DNA of 64,000 nt from an uncultured Clostridium sp. (lineage in GTDB: Bacteria; Bacillota; Clostridia; Clostridiales; Clostridiaceae). Under the pieces are notes generated by a model that searched no databases, had not been told where the DNA came from, and worked only from the letters and a program-made list of their open reading frames with translations. Of the stretch, positions 18,114-27,482 are shown piece after piece; position 1 is the stretch's first letter, and each line of letters begins with the position of its first letter. The position numbers and the translations under genes were made by a program. The DNA lies in assembly GCA_900548455.1 (NCBI GenBank), contig URKQ01000014.1:29246-93245 (forward strand), given 5' to 3'.

Positions 18114-18383
18114 TTAAAATCTATACCTGTGATCGCTCATATCTAGATTTTCAATAATAGAATCTATACCCATATCACTATTTAAATTCATATCAGAATT
18201 TAAATCATCAAATACTATTTCATCTGCTACTTCCATATCATAAGATTTTTTGCTCTTCTCTCTAGCTGCTTTTAATTCTTTTTCCTTTATTTCTTCTAAT
18301 GTGGAATCTGAAATAGGTGTAGTTGCGACATTGTTTAGATTACTGTTATTGTTATTATGCTTCTTGTACTTACCTTTACCCAT
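18114..18383 (-). CDS. Small hydrophilic hypothetical protein
   Basis: An 89-residue protein of unknown function. It begins with a Lys/Asn-rich stretch (residues 1-18), continues with a charged helical segment (about 28-50) and ends with an acidic repeat-like part (LNSDMNLNSDMG). No signal peptide, membrane helix or known domain. GGAGGGAT precedes the ATG and a terminator follows, which supports expression. Its composition suggests a disordered protein. Confidence 0.65.
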   Translation of the reverse strand: MGKGKYKKHNNNNSNLNNVATTPISDSTLEEIKEKELKAAREKSKKSYDMEVADEIVFDDLNSDMNLNSDMGIDSIIENLDMSDHRYRF

Positions 18384-18486
18384 AATATCCCTCCTAGATT
18401 TTTATCATACTAATTATTAAAATTTAATCTCACAATTAGTTTGTATTAAACAACTAGGATTTATGTATGGAAAAGGCTATGAAATA

Positions 18487-19704
18487 TTATTTTTCAGCAT
18501 ATAAAGTTATAATCTTTACAATTGTTTCTACTGCTTTTTCCATAGAATCTATTGGAATAAATTCATATTTGCCATGGAAATTATGTCCTCCAGTGAATAA
18601 GTTTGGAGTAGGAAGTCCCATAAAGGATAATCTAGCACCATCTGTACCTCCTCTTATTGGAACAACTATTGGATCAATATTTAATGACTTCATAGCTTCT
18701 ACAGCTGTTTCTACAATATGAATACTTGGTTCTACCTTTTCCTTCATATTGTAATATTGATCTTTTATAGTAACTTCAACAGTGCCTTCTCCATATTTCT
18801 TATTTAAGAAATCTACAACTTCCTTAAATAAGTTTTTCTTATCTTCAAATTTACTTCTACAATGATCTCTAATTATATATGTCATTGTTGATTTTTCAAT
18901 TGTACCAATCATGTCACTTAACATAAAGAAACCTTCATAGTCACATGTATATTCTGGTCTTTCATTGAATGGAAGTAAGTTGTGTAATTCCATAGCAATT
19001 TGTTGAGAATTTATCATCTTATTTTTTGCACTGCCTGGATGAACATTTCTTCCATTAATAATAACCTTAACTCCAGCAGCATTAAAGTTTTCATATTCTA
19101 GTTCTCCTAGTGCTCCACCATCTACTGTGTATGCAAAATCTGCTCCAAATTTTTCAACATCAAAATGATCAGCACCCTCGCCTATTTCTTCATCTGGAGT
19201 AAATGCAACTTTAATAGTTCCATGTTTTATTTCTGGATTATTAATTAAATATTCCATTGCAGTTATAATCTCAGAAACCCCTGCTTTATCATCTGCCCCT
19301 AAAAGTGTTGTTCCATCACTAGTAATTAAAGTCTTTCCGATATACTCTTCTACTTCTGGAAAATCTTTAACCTTTAATAAGGTATTCTCATTTAACTTAA
19401 TGTCTCCACCTTTATATTCAATTAATTGAGGATTTACATCTTTTCCTGAATAATCTGGAGCAGTGTCCATATGTGATATAAAACCTATAGTAGGTATTTT
19501 TTTCTCTGTATTAGCTGGAAGTGTAGCCATTACATATCCATTTGCATCTAAAGTAACATCCTTCATTCCAACACTAATTAATTCATCATGTAAAGCCTTT
19601 GCTAATACTAATTGCTTCTCAGTACTAGGCGTTGTTCCTGTTGATACACTTGATTGAGTATCAAATTTAACATATTCTAAAAATCTTTCAGTAACTCTTG
19701 ACAT
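18487..19704 (-). CDS. pepT: Peptidase T (tripeptide aminopeptidase)
   Basis: Removes the N-terminal residue of tripeptides; M20B zinc family. The metal and catalytic motifs are present: SHMDTAPDYSG near residue 80, LLGADDKAG near 140, TPDEEIGEG near 173 (general-base Glu), the Asp of TVDGG near 196 and GGHNFHGKYEF near the end. At 405 residues it has the usual length. AAAGGTGGG lies upstream of the ATG. It is transcribed away from the thioredoxin-like gene; the 233-bp region between holds A+T-rich sequence and no feature I can name. Confidence 0.95.
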   Translation of the reverse strand: MSRVTERFLEYVKFDTQSSVSTGTTPSTEKQLVLAKALHDELISVGMKDVTLDANGYVMATLPANTEKKIPTIGFISHMDTAPDYSGKDVNPQLIEYKGGDIKLNENTLLKVKDFPEVEEYIGKTLITSDGTTLLGADDKAGVSEIITAMEYLINNPEIKHGTIKVAFTPDEEIGEGADHFDVEKFGADFAYTVDGGALGELEYENFNAAGVKVIINGRNVHPGSAKNKMINSQQIAMELHNLLPFNERPEYTCDYEGFFMLSDMIGTIEKSTMTYIIRDHCRSKFEDKKNLFKEVVDFLNKKYGEGTVEVTIKDQYYNMKEKVEPSIHIVETAVEAMKSLNIDPIVVPIRGGTDGARLSFMGLPTPNLFTGGHNFHGKYEFIPIDSMEKAVETIVKIITLYAEK

Positions 19705-19937
19705 GTTTTTCCCACCTTTTAAAATATTCTAACAAATACATTATACAGCTAATTTCCAAATTTTTTAACCTTAATAATATATTTCCCCCCATAATTAATA
19801 AAATGTACAATTTTTATTATAGCTGAGATATTTAATTGTAATAAAATATGTATATTAATAAATATATTTATTTGGTATAATAACCTTGACTAGATATTTA
19901 TTTTTCTCAATATAATGATTTAATTTGGAGGGTAATT

Positions 19938-20426
19938 ATGTTAGATTTTAGTAAATCATTAAATTTTCAGGAATATCTTGAAAAACAACATGATAAGCAT
20001 GGAAATATCCAAGATAAAACCTACGATGAAACTGAACTTTCAGGAAATGCTAAGGAAGAAATTAAAAAATTAAATAAGACAATTCATGCTGCTATTTTTA
20101 CAGAAGGATTTTGTCCAGACTGTATCGTAACTATTCCATTTCTTCAAAAATTAGCTGAAGAAAATTCTAATTTAAAACTTCATTTCTTTCCTAGAACAGG
20201 CTTTGAAGCTTTCTTAGAAGAAGCGGTTGGATGTCAAAACATTCCTACTGTAATAACTTTTACTGAAGCTACTGAACCTAAAGGCGCATACATAGAAATG
20301 CCAGAGGAATTAAGAGAAAAAATGCCAATCATATCTAATGAGGAAAGAAAAGTACTAGTTGGTGAATATAGAGCTGGAAAATACAATGATTTGATTGAAA
20401 AAGGATTACTAAATATAATTTTATAA
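19938..20426 (+). CDS. Thioredoxin-family protein with CPDC motif
   Basis: A 162-residue cytoplasmic protein with a thioredoxin-like active site F-C-P-D-C (Cys 59 and 62) after a beta strand (HAAIFTEG) and a cis-Pro-type IPTVITF strand near residue 113. It matches the clostridial thioredoxin family in which the usual WCGPC is replaced by CPDC. It probably acts as a thiol-disulfide reductant or peroxide-related partner; the substrate is unknown. The start follows GGAGGG. Monocistronic, closed by a strong terminator. Confidence 0.85.
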   Translation: MLDFSKSLNFQEYLEKQHDKHGNIQDKTYDETELSGNAKEEIKKLNKTIHAAIFTEGFCPDCIVTIPFLQKLAEENSNLKLHFFPRTGFEAFLEEAVGCQNIPTVITFTEATEPKGAYIEMPEELREKMPIISNEERKVLVGEYRAGKYNDLIEKGLLNIIL

Positions 20427-20430
20427 AATT

Positions 20431-20465
20431 AGGAGTGTTGCAATTAAGCAACACTCCTTTTTTTG
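20431..20465 (+). terminator. Intrinsic terminator between the thioredoxin gene and the 1139-residue gene
   Basis: An 11-bp perfect stem (20431-20441 with 20448-20458) followed by eight T. It separates two convergent genes and marks the left end of the beta-rich cluster. Confidence 0.85.
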
Positions 20466-23400
20466 TTATACTATAGTTCCATTTGGAATTATTCTAAATA
20501 GTTGAACATTATCTTGAGATACTATAGCGCTATTGTCAGTATTTGGTGTACCTCCTGATTCTCCATAAGGTACATAAACAAAGCTTTGACGAGCAGTAGC
20601 TGGATTAATAGCTGCAGCTGTTGCAAATAAAGTCTGACCTGCTGTTGAAGGTGCTAGTTTTATTGTTAATGTTGTCTTAGCTGTATCTAATATCATTGTA
20701 GCTGTCCATCCATTAATATTAGTAGCTCCACCTGTTATTGCTGTATTGAAAGTAAGGTTAAACTTACCTAATCTAGCTCCTGTAAAGCTTACTGTAACAA
20801 CGGTATTACCACCACTTACAGCAGTAGCTACAGTTCCTACTGTTCCTACATATTGTGTGGTTATTGGACTACTAAAGTTCAATGTTAATACATAGTTTTC
20901 ATCAACTGCTGTTGATCCTGAACCTGTTGCTGGATTATACTTCCAAGAAACACTATTAGCCTTTAAGATATCTACATGCTCATTAGTAAATGGACTTATT
21001 GGTTTTCCATTTACATCTGTAATAACTATTGGAATTATAGTTGAAGTTGAAGTACTCATATAAAGATTATTTAATACTGTATCGCTAATGCTTGGTAATT
21101 CAGTTGTAATTTGTACACTATTTGGTCTTGAACCACCTATTGATGGTACTGGAGTTCCAGTGGCAGTTTCAAATAATGGTAAAGTTACTCCTCCATTTAT
21201 ATAAGCTGCGTCAAAATCAGTAACAGCGTAATTAGAAACAGATTTTTCAAATAAAAGTTCCACTAGAGCAGTCTTAGCTGAATGGTTTACATTTAGAAGT
21301 CCTATACTAGTTAATGCTGTTGGAATATTGTTAGTTACACCAACAGTTACATTCCCTACTATAAGCTTATTAAATATATCTGTTGACTTAGGTGAAGTAA
21401 CAACTCTTAAAGATATTGTTTGACCACTCTTAAATGAATCTGCTGGGAAAGTTAGTGTAAGCTTATTAAATGGATAACCACCTACTACTGCACTTATAGG
21501 ATTAATATTATAAGTTGTTCCACCATCATTAGATGCTACAAAGTCACTCATATCTATTGTTCCAAACAAGTTATTAGCATAACTTGTAACTCCACTATTA
21601 AGTGTAATAACTATTTGATTATCATTACTTACTGTAGTTGTATTCCCAGTAGCACTTATATTTAATTTGTTTACAAATTCATCAATTTTAACTGTTGTGC
21701 AAAGTGGATAGATATTACCTGATTTACTTCTTACATAATATACATTTTGTCCTTGAACATATCCTGCGTGAATAATGTTAGGATTTGTTCCTGTTCCTAT
21801 TATAAAATCTGACATAGAATTTACTGGGAAAGTATATCTAATCCATCTATCATCATAAACATCGTCAATATCAGTAATAACTCCACCAACAGGTGTATTA
21901 AATACATAATTTACGTATGCTGGTGTTGTTAATGTGGAATCCCAGTACTCCATAACATAATTAACTGGTGTTAATACAGAATTTACACCATTAGAAGTAA
22001 CATCCATCTGCTTATCAAACATTATAATCATTGCGTTATCGGTATTTCCCAACTTACCAGAAGTACTATCAGGCACTGTTGCAATAACCTTAGTAATCTT
22101 TGGTGCAACATAATCTATAACTTCAAAGGTTCTAGGTGTTGTCTGAATATTTACTCCTGTAAAATCTTCAATAGGATCATATGCAGTTAAAGTATACATT
22201 CCTGTAGATAATACACTTGGAATAGTTAAAGTAAATTGCATATTATTCTGTCCAGATACTACTGTTATAGAGTTAGCAGGAATAGTAATTACATTTCCAT
22301 CAGGATCCTGTAACATATAGTTTAAAGGATTCTGAGCTGAATTATTACCTGTCCCTATAGTCATCTTTTCATTGTACACAATTCTTATTTTAGTATCTGT
22401 AGGATTCATTCCTGGAGTTTCTTGATAAGCATTTATGAATTTAGGTTGTGTTGGTGGTACAGGTATTGTTGCTTGATAGGAAGGTGTATCAAGTCCTGAT
22501 GCATCAAGAACAGTTCCTACCTCTACTGTTGCTGTTGGAATTGGTAGTAAATTAGTTGCAGATGTATCATCCAATGTATATAACAACTTACTAAATCCAT
22601 TTCCAACCCACTGTACATCATCTACTGTTAATGAAGTTTTGTTTAATGGATCAAGAACTAAACTTAAATTAAAATACTTAGCAGCAGTTCCCTCTGTTTC
22701 AACACAAACATTATCTTCAAATTCAACTTGAACTTCATGATTTGAAAGTGCTGTTACAGTATCAACCTCAGTTGCTACTTGATTTCTAGTACAAGTAAAT
22801 GGTTTTTCAAAGTTTGCAATTATTCTTCCGCTATAGTCCATTAATGGTACCGTTAAATTACGAGTTGTTGTTAACGTATAGTTAACTATTAAAGAGTTTT
22901 GAGTTCCTGTATTAAAATCTGATATATTTCTCTGAAGTACCATTCTTCTATTATCTGGGCTTATTATAGCACTAAAAGGATGTGTCTCAGTAGCTGTACC
23001 TTTATTCTTAGTTAAATAAATATCTCCAAGCCATTCTGGTGCATTCGGTGTTACACTTATATTGTCTCCATAGTATCCAATATAAAAGTTGTTTAATTCA
23101 TCTTCATTTGTTGGGTCTGTTAGTGATAATGCTTTTAAGTTTTTAACTGGATAATCAAACTCTATTGCAAGAAGTCGTGTTCCTAGAACTTTTACTGTAC
23201 AGTTATTTTGATTCATCATTGGGAATGAATTAAAATCAAAACTATAAAGTCCTGATGTTAAAGAGCCGCTATTATAAACTTCTACCTTATATTGAGTATT
23301 AGGTTCAAATAATACTGGAGTTGTACCAGAAACTATAACAGTTTTTAATTTAGGATTTTGTTCTGTACTTTGTGCAGGATTTGCTAAATTTAATTTATCT

Positions 23401-23885
23401 ACTACTTGAATTTGAATTTCTGTTAGATCAGTAATACTTGTTCCAACCTTTTGTACTTTTACAGATATATCATTTGTAAATGGAATATTTAATTCTAAAT
23501 CAAAGCTAAATGGGTTAAACTTACTTAAACTTATGATTTGTAATGGCTCGCTCATATACAATCCTCCATCTATAAACTTCAATGTTAAAAAGTCATCACT
23601 TTCATTAATGAAGCTTAATTCTCTTTTTTGTTTAATATCTAAAGTAAGGGTTATATCTATTCTTTCTTCTAATCCTACAGGTAAATTAATATAATCATAA
23701 ACTTCATCATCTAAATATACCCCTAATAAGTCTCCATTGTTGTCTTTATCAGTTTCTATTTCTAGTCTTACATTATAATTGCCTTCCTCTAGGATTAACT
23801 TATTATCATCTAAAATAGCTCCTCCCGTATATATTTTGAAATTATCTTCATGTATAATTAATGCTTCAAAGCTATCAATTCGCAT
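20466..23885 (-). CDS. Large Ig-like-repeat structural protein without signal peptide
   Basis: 1139 residues, almost all predicted beta strand, with no N-terminal signal peptide and no membrane or wall-anchor motif. Several repeats look like SbsA/Big_5 Ig-like domains: LLAIEFDYPV near residue 238, VQVEFEDNV near 382, IRIVYNEKM near 500 and AMIIMFDKQM near 618, each followed by a P-x-N-Y/F-type strand. A block near 776-845 (SDF... SPKSTDIFNKLIVG) recurs in the 327-residue protein at 28156-29139. Composition is rich in Thr, Asn, Val and Ile and poor in Lys, as in surface-layer-like proteins. I infer a self-assembling structural protein made in the mother cell, as a sigma-K-like promoter lies directly upstream. 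Function unproven. Confidence 0.8.
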   Translation of the reverse strand: MRIDSFEALIIHEDNFKIYTGGAILDDNKLILEEGNYNVRLEIETDKDNNGDLLGVYLDDEVYDYINLPVGLEERIDITLTLDIKQKRELSFINESDDFLTLKFIDGGLYMSEPLQIISLSKFNPFSFDLELNIPFTNDISVKVQKVGTSITDLTEIQIQVVDKLNLANPAQSTEQNPKLKTVIVSGTTPVLFEPNTQYKVEVYNSGSLTSGLYSFDFNSFPMMNQNNCTVKVLGTRLLAIEFDYPVKNLKALSLTDPTNEDELNNFYIGYYGDNISVTPNAPEWLGDIYLTKNKGTATETHPFSAIISPDNRRMVLQRNISDFNTGTQNSLIVNYTLTTTRNLTVPLMDYSGRIIANFEKPFTCTRNQVATEVDTVTALSNHEVQVEFEDNVCVETEGTAAKYFNLSLVLDPLNKTSLTVDDVQWVGNGFSKLLYTLDDTSATNLLPIPTATVEVGTVLDASGLDTPSYQATIPVPPTQPKFINAYQETPGMNPTDTKIRIVYNEKMTIGTGNNSAQNPLNYMLQDPDGNVITIPANSITVVSGQNNMQFTLTIPSVLSTGMYTLTAYDPIEDFTGVNIQTTPRTFEVIDYVAPKITKVIATVPDSTSGKLGNTDNAMIIMFDKQMDVTSNGVNSVLTPVNYVMEYWDSTLTTPAYVNYVFNTPVGGVITDIDDVYDDRWIRYTFPVNSMSDFIIGTGTNPNIIHAGYVQGQNVYYVRSKSGNIYPLCTTVKIDEFVNKLNISATGNTTTVSNDNQIVITLNSGVTSYANNLFGTIDMSDFVASNDGGTTYNINPISAVVGGYPFNKLTLTFPADSFKSGQTISLRVVTSPKSTDIFNKLIVGNVTVGVTNNIPTALTSIGLLNVNHSAKTALVELLFEKSVSNYAVTDFDAAYINGGVTLPLFETATGTPVPSIGGSRPNSVQITTELPSISDTVLNNLYMSTSTSTIIPIVITDVNGKPISPFTNEHVDILKANSVSWKYNPATGSGSTAVDENYVLTLNFSSPITTQYVGTVGTVATAVSGGNTVVTVSFTGARLGKFNLTFNTAITGGATNINGWTATMILDTAKTTLTIKLAPSTAGQTLFATAAAINPATARQSFVYVPYGESGGTPNTDNSAIVSQDNVQLFRIIPNGTIV

Positions 23886-23915
23886 TTATTCACAATCCTT
23901 ACTTTATTTATATAA

Positions 23916-23943
23916 TATTTTATGAAGATTACCCATAAACTGT
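23916..23943 (-). promoter_or_regulatory. Candidate sigma-K promoter of the 1139-residue gene
   Basis: On the minus strand an AC dinucleotide (23943-23942), a 17-bp spacer and CATAAAATA (23924-23916) match the sigma-K consensus AC, 16-17 bp, CATANNNTA. Transcription would start near 23909, about 25 nt before the start codon and just past the stop of the 410-residue gene. Such a short motif can occur by chance in A+T-rich DNA. Confidence 0.45.
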
Positions 23944-23945
23944 GA

Positions 23946-25178
23946 CTATTCAATCTCATTTAAAAACTCATTTACTCCATTATATTGATTATTTTTTAAT
24001 AATATTGAGGATAATATATTTTTGTTAATAGTGATTAAGGTATAAATATTTTTAAAAATACAATTTTGTAATATTAATTTTTCATCATACTTTTTTAATA
24101 TAACTTCATTACAGTTATAAAAAAAGCAATTGCTAATTTCACAACTTCCAATTATATTTAATGTAGCTCCACCATTAATATTTTTAAAAACACAATTATT
24201 TATTATAGTATTTTGGGTATTTTTCCCCCATAAAGAAATTCCTCTCCTTGTAACATTATCAATTTCTATATTTTCTAAATGACATTCACATCCTCCTAAT
24301 ACAGAAAACTTAATTCCATCTCTAAAGAAACAATTTTCATTATTTGTTATTTGTATATTTAAAATTGTTACATCAGAAGAATTAATCATTATTGCCACAT
24401 CATTTTTTTCATTTACTTTAGGTAAAAGTCGACAATTTTTACTACCTATAATCATTATTTTTTTATTTATTTCTATATTTCCATAAAATAAATCACCATT
24501 CATATAAATTATATTTCCATTACCTATATTAGGTAAGATATTTCTCAATTCATCGTCATTATTAACATAATAAGAATAAGTATCAATTTTATTGATATTG
24601 CCACATAAAATTCTTCCATAATTATTTTTAATAGTAATCTCTTGAAGTCGTTTTATCAAACTTTTATCTTTTTCATCATAACTATGTATATTTATAAAAA
24701 TACTTTCCTTTGTTGATATCATTACATTGTCCCTAATATTACTACATTCACTTATACTTTCAGGGCTATCTATCATCACTGCTATAGAACATCCCTGGAA
24801 ACAATTATTTTCTATAGTATCTATATAATTATCATTAACTGTAACTGCTGTTTTATAATTCAAAAATGTACATTCTTTAAGAATAATATGGGATCTAGCA
24901 CCCTTGTCCATAAAAATCGTGGTTAATTTATTTCTTGAATAAAAAGTGCACTTATTAAATTCTACTACCACGTCTTTTTTTATATATAACATGGCCCCCT
25001 TAAATATCACATTATTAAAACTACAATTAGCATAAATATTTATTTCATCCATAATTATAAAATTATTACCTACTACATCTATTTCACTATCTAAGATAAT
25101 GTTTTTGTGACTATTCAAAGTTTTATTTTCAACATAACTAACACCATCTTTATTAACGTCACTGAAACTTGAATTCAT
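23946..25178 (-). CDS. Right-handed parallel beta-helix protein
   Basis: A 410-residue protein made of recurring short units with the pattern I-x-N-(N/C)-x-F-x-x-(C/N), for example NNCFQGCSIAV, NNCVFKNINGG and CEISNCFFYNCN, typical of pectate-lyase-like/NosD-like right-handed beta-helices. No catalytic residues of pectate lyases are evident and no signal peptide is present. It is notably Cys- and Asn-rich; stacked Asn/Cys ladders are common in such folds. AAAGGTGAT precedes the ATG. It is upstream of the 1139-residue gene on the same strand, and it diverges from the five-gene arm starting at 25316. A structural role in the same assembly is inferred. Confidence 0.75.
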   Translation of the reverse strand: MNSSFSDVNKDGVSYVENKTLNSHKNIILDSEIDVVGNNFIIMDEINIYANCSFNNVIFKGAMLYIKKDVVVEFNKCTFYSRNKLTTIFMDKGARSHIILKECTFLNYKTAVTVNDNYIDTIENNCFQGCSIAVMIDSPESISECSNIRDNVMISTKESIFINIHSYDEKDKSLIKRLQEITIKNNYGRILCGNINKIDTYSYYVNNDDELRNILPNIGNGNIIYMNGDLFYGNIEINKKIMIIGSKNCRLLPKVNEKNDVAIMINSSDVTILNIQITNNENCFFRDGIKFSVLGGCECHLENIEIDNVTRRGISLWGKNTQNTIINNCVFKNINGGATLNIIGSCEISNCFFYNCNEVILKKYDEKLILQNCIFKNIYTLITINKNILSSILLKNNQYNGVNEFLNEIE

Positions 25179-25315
25179 AAAATATCACCTTTGCTTCTAT
25201 TGTTATTTAATAATACTTCAATATTATATATGTAAAGCTATTTAAAGTTATTACCTTTAAATATTAAGCACAAAACTTATTACCTTATAATAATATATTA
25301 TGAGGTGATTATATT

Positions 25316-26125
25316 TTGAGAAATTTAATTTTAAACAACTGTACCATAGAAAAACCACTTTCCATTACAACTGATAGAAGTGTTTCTATAGAAAGTATAA
25401 ATAGTGACTTTAATTTGATTTACTTTGGAAATGGTTCAATTATGCAGCAGAGAATAATAGAATTAAATAAAAATTATACTAGAGATATTCTTATATCGAC
25501 CTCAACGGTAATAAGAATAATGGATTATTGTGAATGCAATAAAATTATTTTAAATCCTCCAGAGGACTCCAGTATATACTTTGTTGGTGATATATCAAAA
25601 ATTAAAATTATAGAAGTAAAAAACTATTGTAATATTATTTCTAACTTCACTGAAAATTTCTCGAATTTAAATTATCCTCAAATTAATATTATTATTGAAG
25701 AATTGAATGAATTAAAAAACATTTCTTTTACAGGTTCTTTTGCACAATCAAATCTATCAATATCTTCATATACTAATATAGAACTCAATGGAACCTTTAA
25801 TTGTATTACAATTCCCGCTAATGTTATTCCTATTCCAATAACATTAACTTCAAATACAAAAATTAAAAGTATTGATTTAAATTCCAATGCGTTAATAACT
25901 TCCTCCAATGAATTATTTACAAAGCTTAAAGATCCTTTCATAACACCAGGAAACGGCCATGATAAACTTGCTTTAATAAAATCATCTTATATAACTGGGT
26001 TTACTAATGGAGAAGGATTAATTAAGTTTAAAACAGGAGAAGTTGGGACCTACAAAATAACAGTGTCTCTTTTATTAAATAATGAGGATATCATAATTGA
26101 TTCTAAAAATATAATTATAGAATAA
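25316..26125 (+). CDS. Unrecognised beta-rich protein, first gene of the rightward arm
   Basis: 269 residues, no signal peptide, no known domain. The N-terminal half has short strand repeats (for example IEKPLSITTDRSVSIESINSDF and LNPPEDSSIYFVGDISKIKIIEV, given in parts) that could form a small beta-solenoid. The C-terminal 60 residues (LIKFKTGEVGTYKITVSLLL) look like an Ig-type strand pair. The start is TTG with GAGGTG eight bases upstream; there is no suitable ATG. It begins the five-gene rightward arm of the cluster. Confidence 0.7.
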   Translation: MRNLILNNCTIEKPLSITTDRSVSIESINSDFNLIYFGNGSIMQQRIIELNKNYTRDILISTSTVIRIMDYCECNKIILNPPEDSSIYFVGDISKIKIIEVKNYCNIISNFTENFSNLNYPQINIIIEELNELKNISFTGSFAQSNLSISSYTNIELNGTFNCITIPANVIPIPITLTSNTKIKSIDLNSNALITSSNELFTKLKDPFITPGNGHDKLALIKSSYITGFTNGEGLIKFKTGEVGTYKITVSLLLNNEDIIIDSKNIIIE

Positions 26126-26182
26126 ATACTTAGTCATTTTTTAAAATTATGATTAAGAAATTATTTATAAGGAGACTTATTT

Positions 26183-26827
26183 ATGGCTGTTAATATTAAA
26201 ACCTTAACTTTTGAAAAACCAACCTTTACAGGTTCTGGAGATACAGCTGAAATTACTTCTATTCCTATAGTCGTTGGAGCTTTTGATAACGATCTTGACA
26301 ACGCTGCAGTTACAAAAGTATTTCAAAAATTCAACAGCGGAACTGGAGCTTTTGAAAATATAACTGGTGCAACACTTACTGTTGGTGCAACAGATAAAAA
26401 AACTAATGCAACTATTAACTTTTCAACTGCTCTAGTTGCTACTACTACAATTTTAGTAAGACTCTATGAAACTGATTTAGATACTCCTACTGATACAAAT
26501 GATACTTCCTTTGTAATTAGAGATTTATATACTGATTTTACAAGTGGAGATTCTGCTGAACAAGTTCCACTACAATTAACTTCAACAGCTGGTAACTATA
26601 AAGTTAATATGTCTCAAATAGATGAAACTGCTCCTGCTACTGCTCTTAATTCTGCAACTTTTAGTTCTGCAAAACCTCCAGTAACTGCTACTATTTCAGT
26701 TTTAACTGATTATGTATCTATTTTACCAGGTACTGTAATTAAAGTTTCAATTACTGATGCTACAGATGCGGATAGTGCTAATTTTACTGGAAGTATAAGA
26801 AGTTCATTAAAAATTGTAAGTGCTTAG
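26183..26827 (+). CDS. Thr/Ala-rich beta protein, candidate major subunit
   Basis: 214 residues, no signal peptide, very rich in Thr, Ala, Ser, Asp and Val with no Cys and few aromatics, a composition like that of abundant surface-array subunits. Codon and amino-acid use is visibly more G/C-rich than in its neighbours. Two Ig-like halves can be guessed (residues 1-110 and 115-214). The N-terminal part aligns loosely with the 212-residue protein at 27483, and the C-terminus (DSANFTGSIRSSLKIV) resembles the ends of the 185- and 212-residue proteins. A strong GGAG ribosome site and a hairpin just downstream (26845-26868) are consistent with high expression. Function inferred only. Confidence 0.7.
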   Translation: MAVNIKTLTFEKPTFTGSGDTAEITSIPIVVGAFDNDLDNAAVTKVFQKFNSGTGAFENITGATLTVGATDKKTNATINFSTALVATTTILVRLYETDLDTPTDTNDTSFVIRDLYTDFTSGDSAEQVPLQLTSTAGNYKVNMSQIDETAPATALNSATFSSAKPPVTATISVLTDYVSILPGTVIKVSITDATDADSANFTGSIRSSLKIVSA

Positions 26828-26844
26828 ATTACAAATATTACACT

Positions 26845-26868
26845 GGACCTAGGTGTATACCTAGGTTC
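26845..26868 (+). terminator. Hairpin after the 214-residue gene (possible partial terminator)
   Basis: A 10-bp stem with one G-U pair built from two copies of ACCTAGGT around the loop GTAT, followed by TTCTTTAACT. The T-tract is weak, so it may let some transcripts pass or protect the 3' end of the upstream message. Confidence 0.5.
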
Positions 26869-26893
26869 TTTAACTGTAAAGGGAGATAAAAAA

Positions 26894-27451
26894 ATGAATA
26901 ATGTAGCTTTAAATATTTTAACCGCCTCTATAGAACAGGTTATATTTACTGCAACTGAAAGTGGTGTTCCTGTTACCTCTCTAAATAAAAATTCTATTAA
27001 ATTTCTCGTAAATAATTCTTCTTTTGAAGATTATACTCTATCAAATAACTTAAACGAATATACGTTAAATATGAATACTTCCCTAGATTACTACGACGTT
27101 GCATTACTTTATATTAAAGATATAACTATTGTCTCTGATATGTATATAATTTATTTTCATCAAATGTTCTATCAAGGAGAGTGTATTAACTTATTGCCTA
27201 CTCTACCTATAGATGAAAATGAAGATGTAAAACTAATAACCGATTTAATAAAAACAAATGATATTGATTTAAATAATATAAGTGGCAGTACATCCTTTCT
27301 AAGTGGTGTTGGAAGTGATTCTTCCTTTACCATGGCTAGTTCTGGACATATTAATGTAGATATACCTATTCAAATTTATCTAAAAAACAAAAACAATGTT
27401 AATGTGCCAAATTCAGATTATATAATAAATGTGAAAATAGATAAAATATAA
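26894..27451 (+). CDS. Unrecognised beta-rich protein (185 residues)
   Basis: No signal peptide and no known domain. Predicted strands dominate the first 110 residues (VIFTATESGVPVTSL, IKFLVNNSSF). A Ser/Gly-rich segment (ISGSTSFLSGVGSDSSF) follows near 130-150, and the protein ends in NSDYIINVKIDKI, which resembles the ends of the 214- and 212-residue proteins on both sides. AGGGAG lies upstream of the ATG. Third gene of the rightward arm, behind a partial terminator, so probably less expressed than the 214-residue gene. Confidence 0.65.
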   Translation: MNNVALNILTASIEQVIFTATESGVPVTSLNKNSIKFLVNNSSFEDYTLSNNLNEYTLNMNTSLDYYDVALLYIKDITIVSDMYIIYFHQMFYQGECINLLPTLPIDENEDVKLITDLIKTNDIDLNNISGSTSFLSGVGSDSSFTMASSGHINVDIPIQIYLKNKNNVNVPNSDYIINVKIDKI

Positions 27452-27482
27452 TATTCAAGTCTATTTTATCTTAGGAGGCTCT

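Noticed and set aside
25270..25297. Second sigma-K-like match upstream of the 269-residue gene (AC, 17 bp, AATAATATA)
   Set aside because: The essential C of the -10 box is missing and the start point would fall inside the ribosome binding site.
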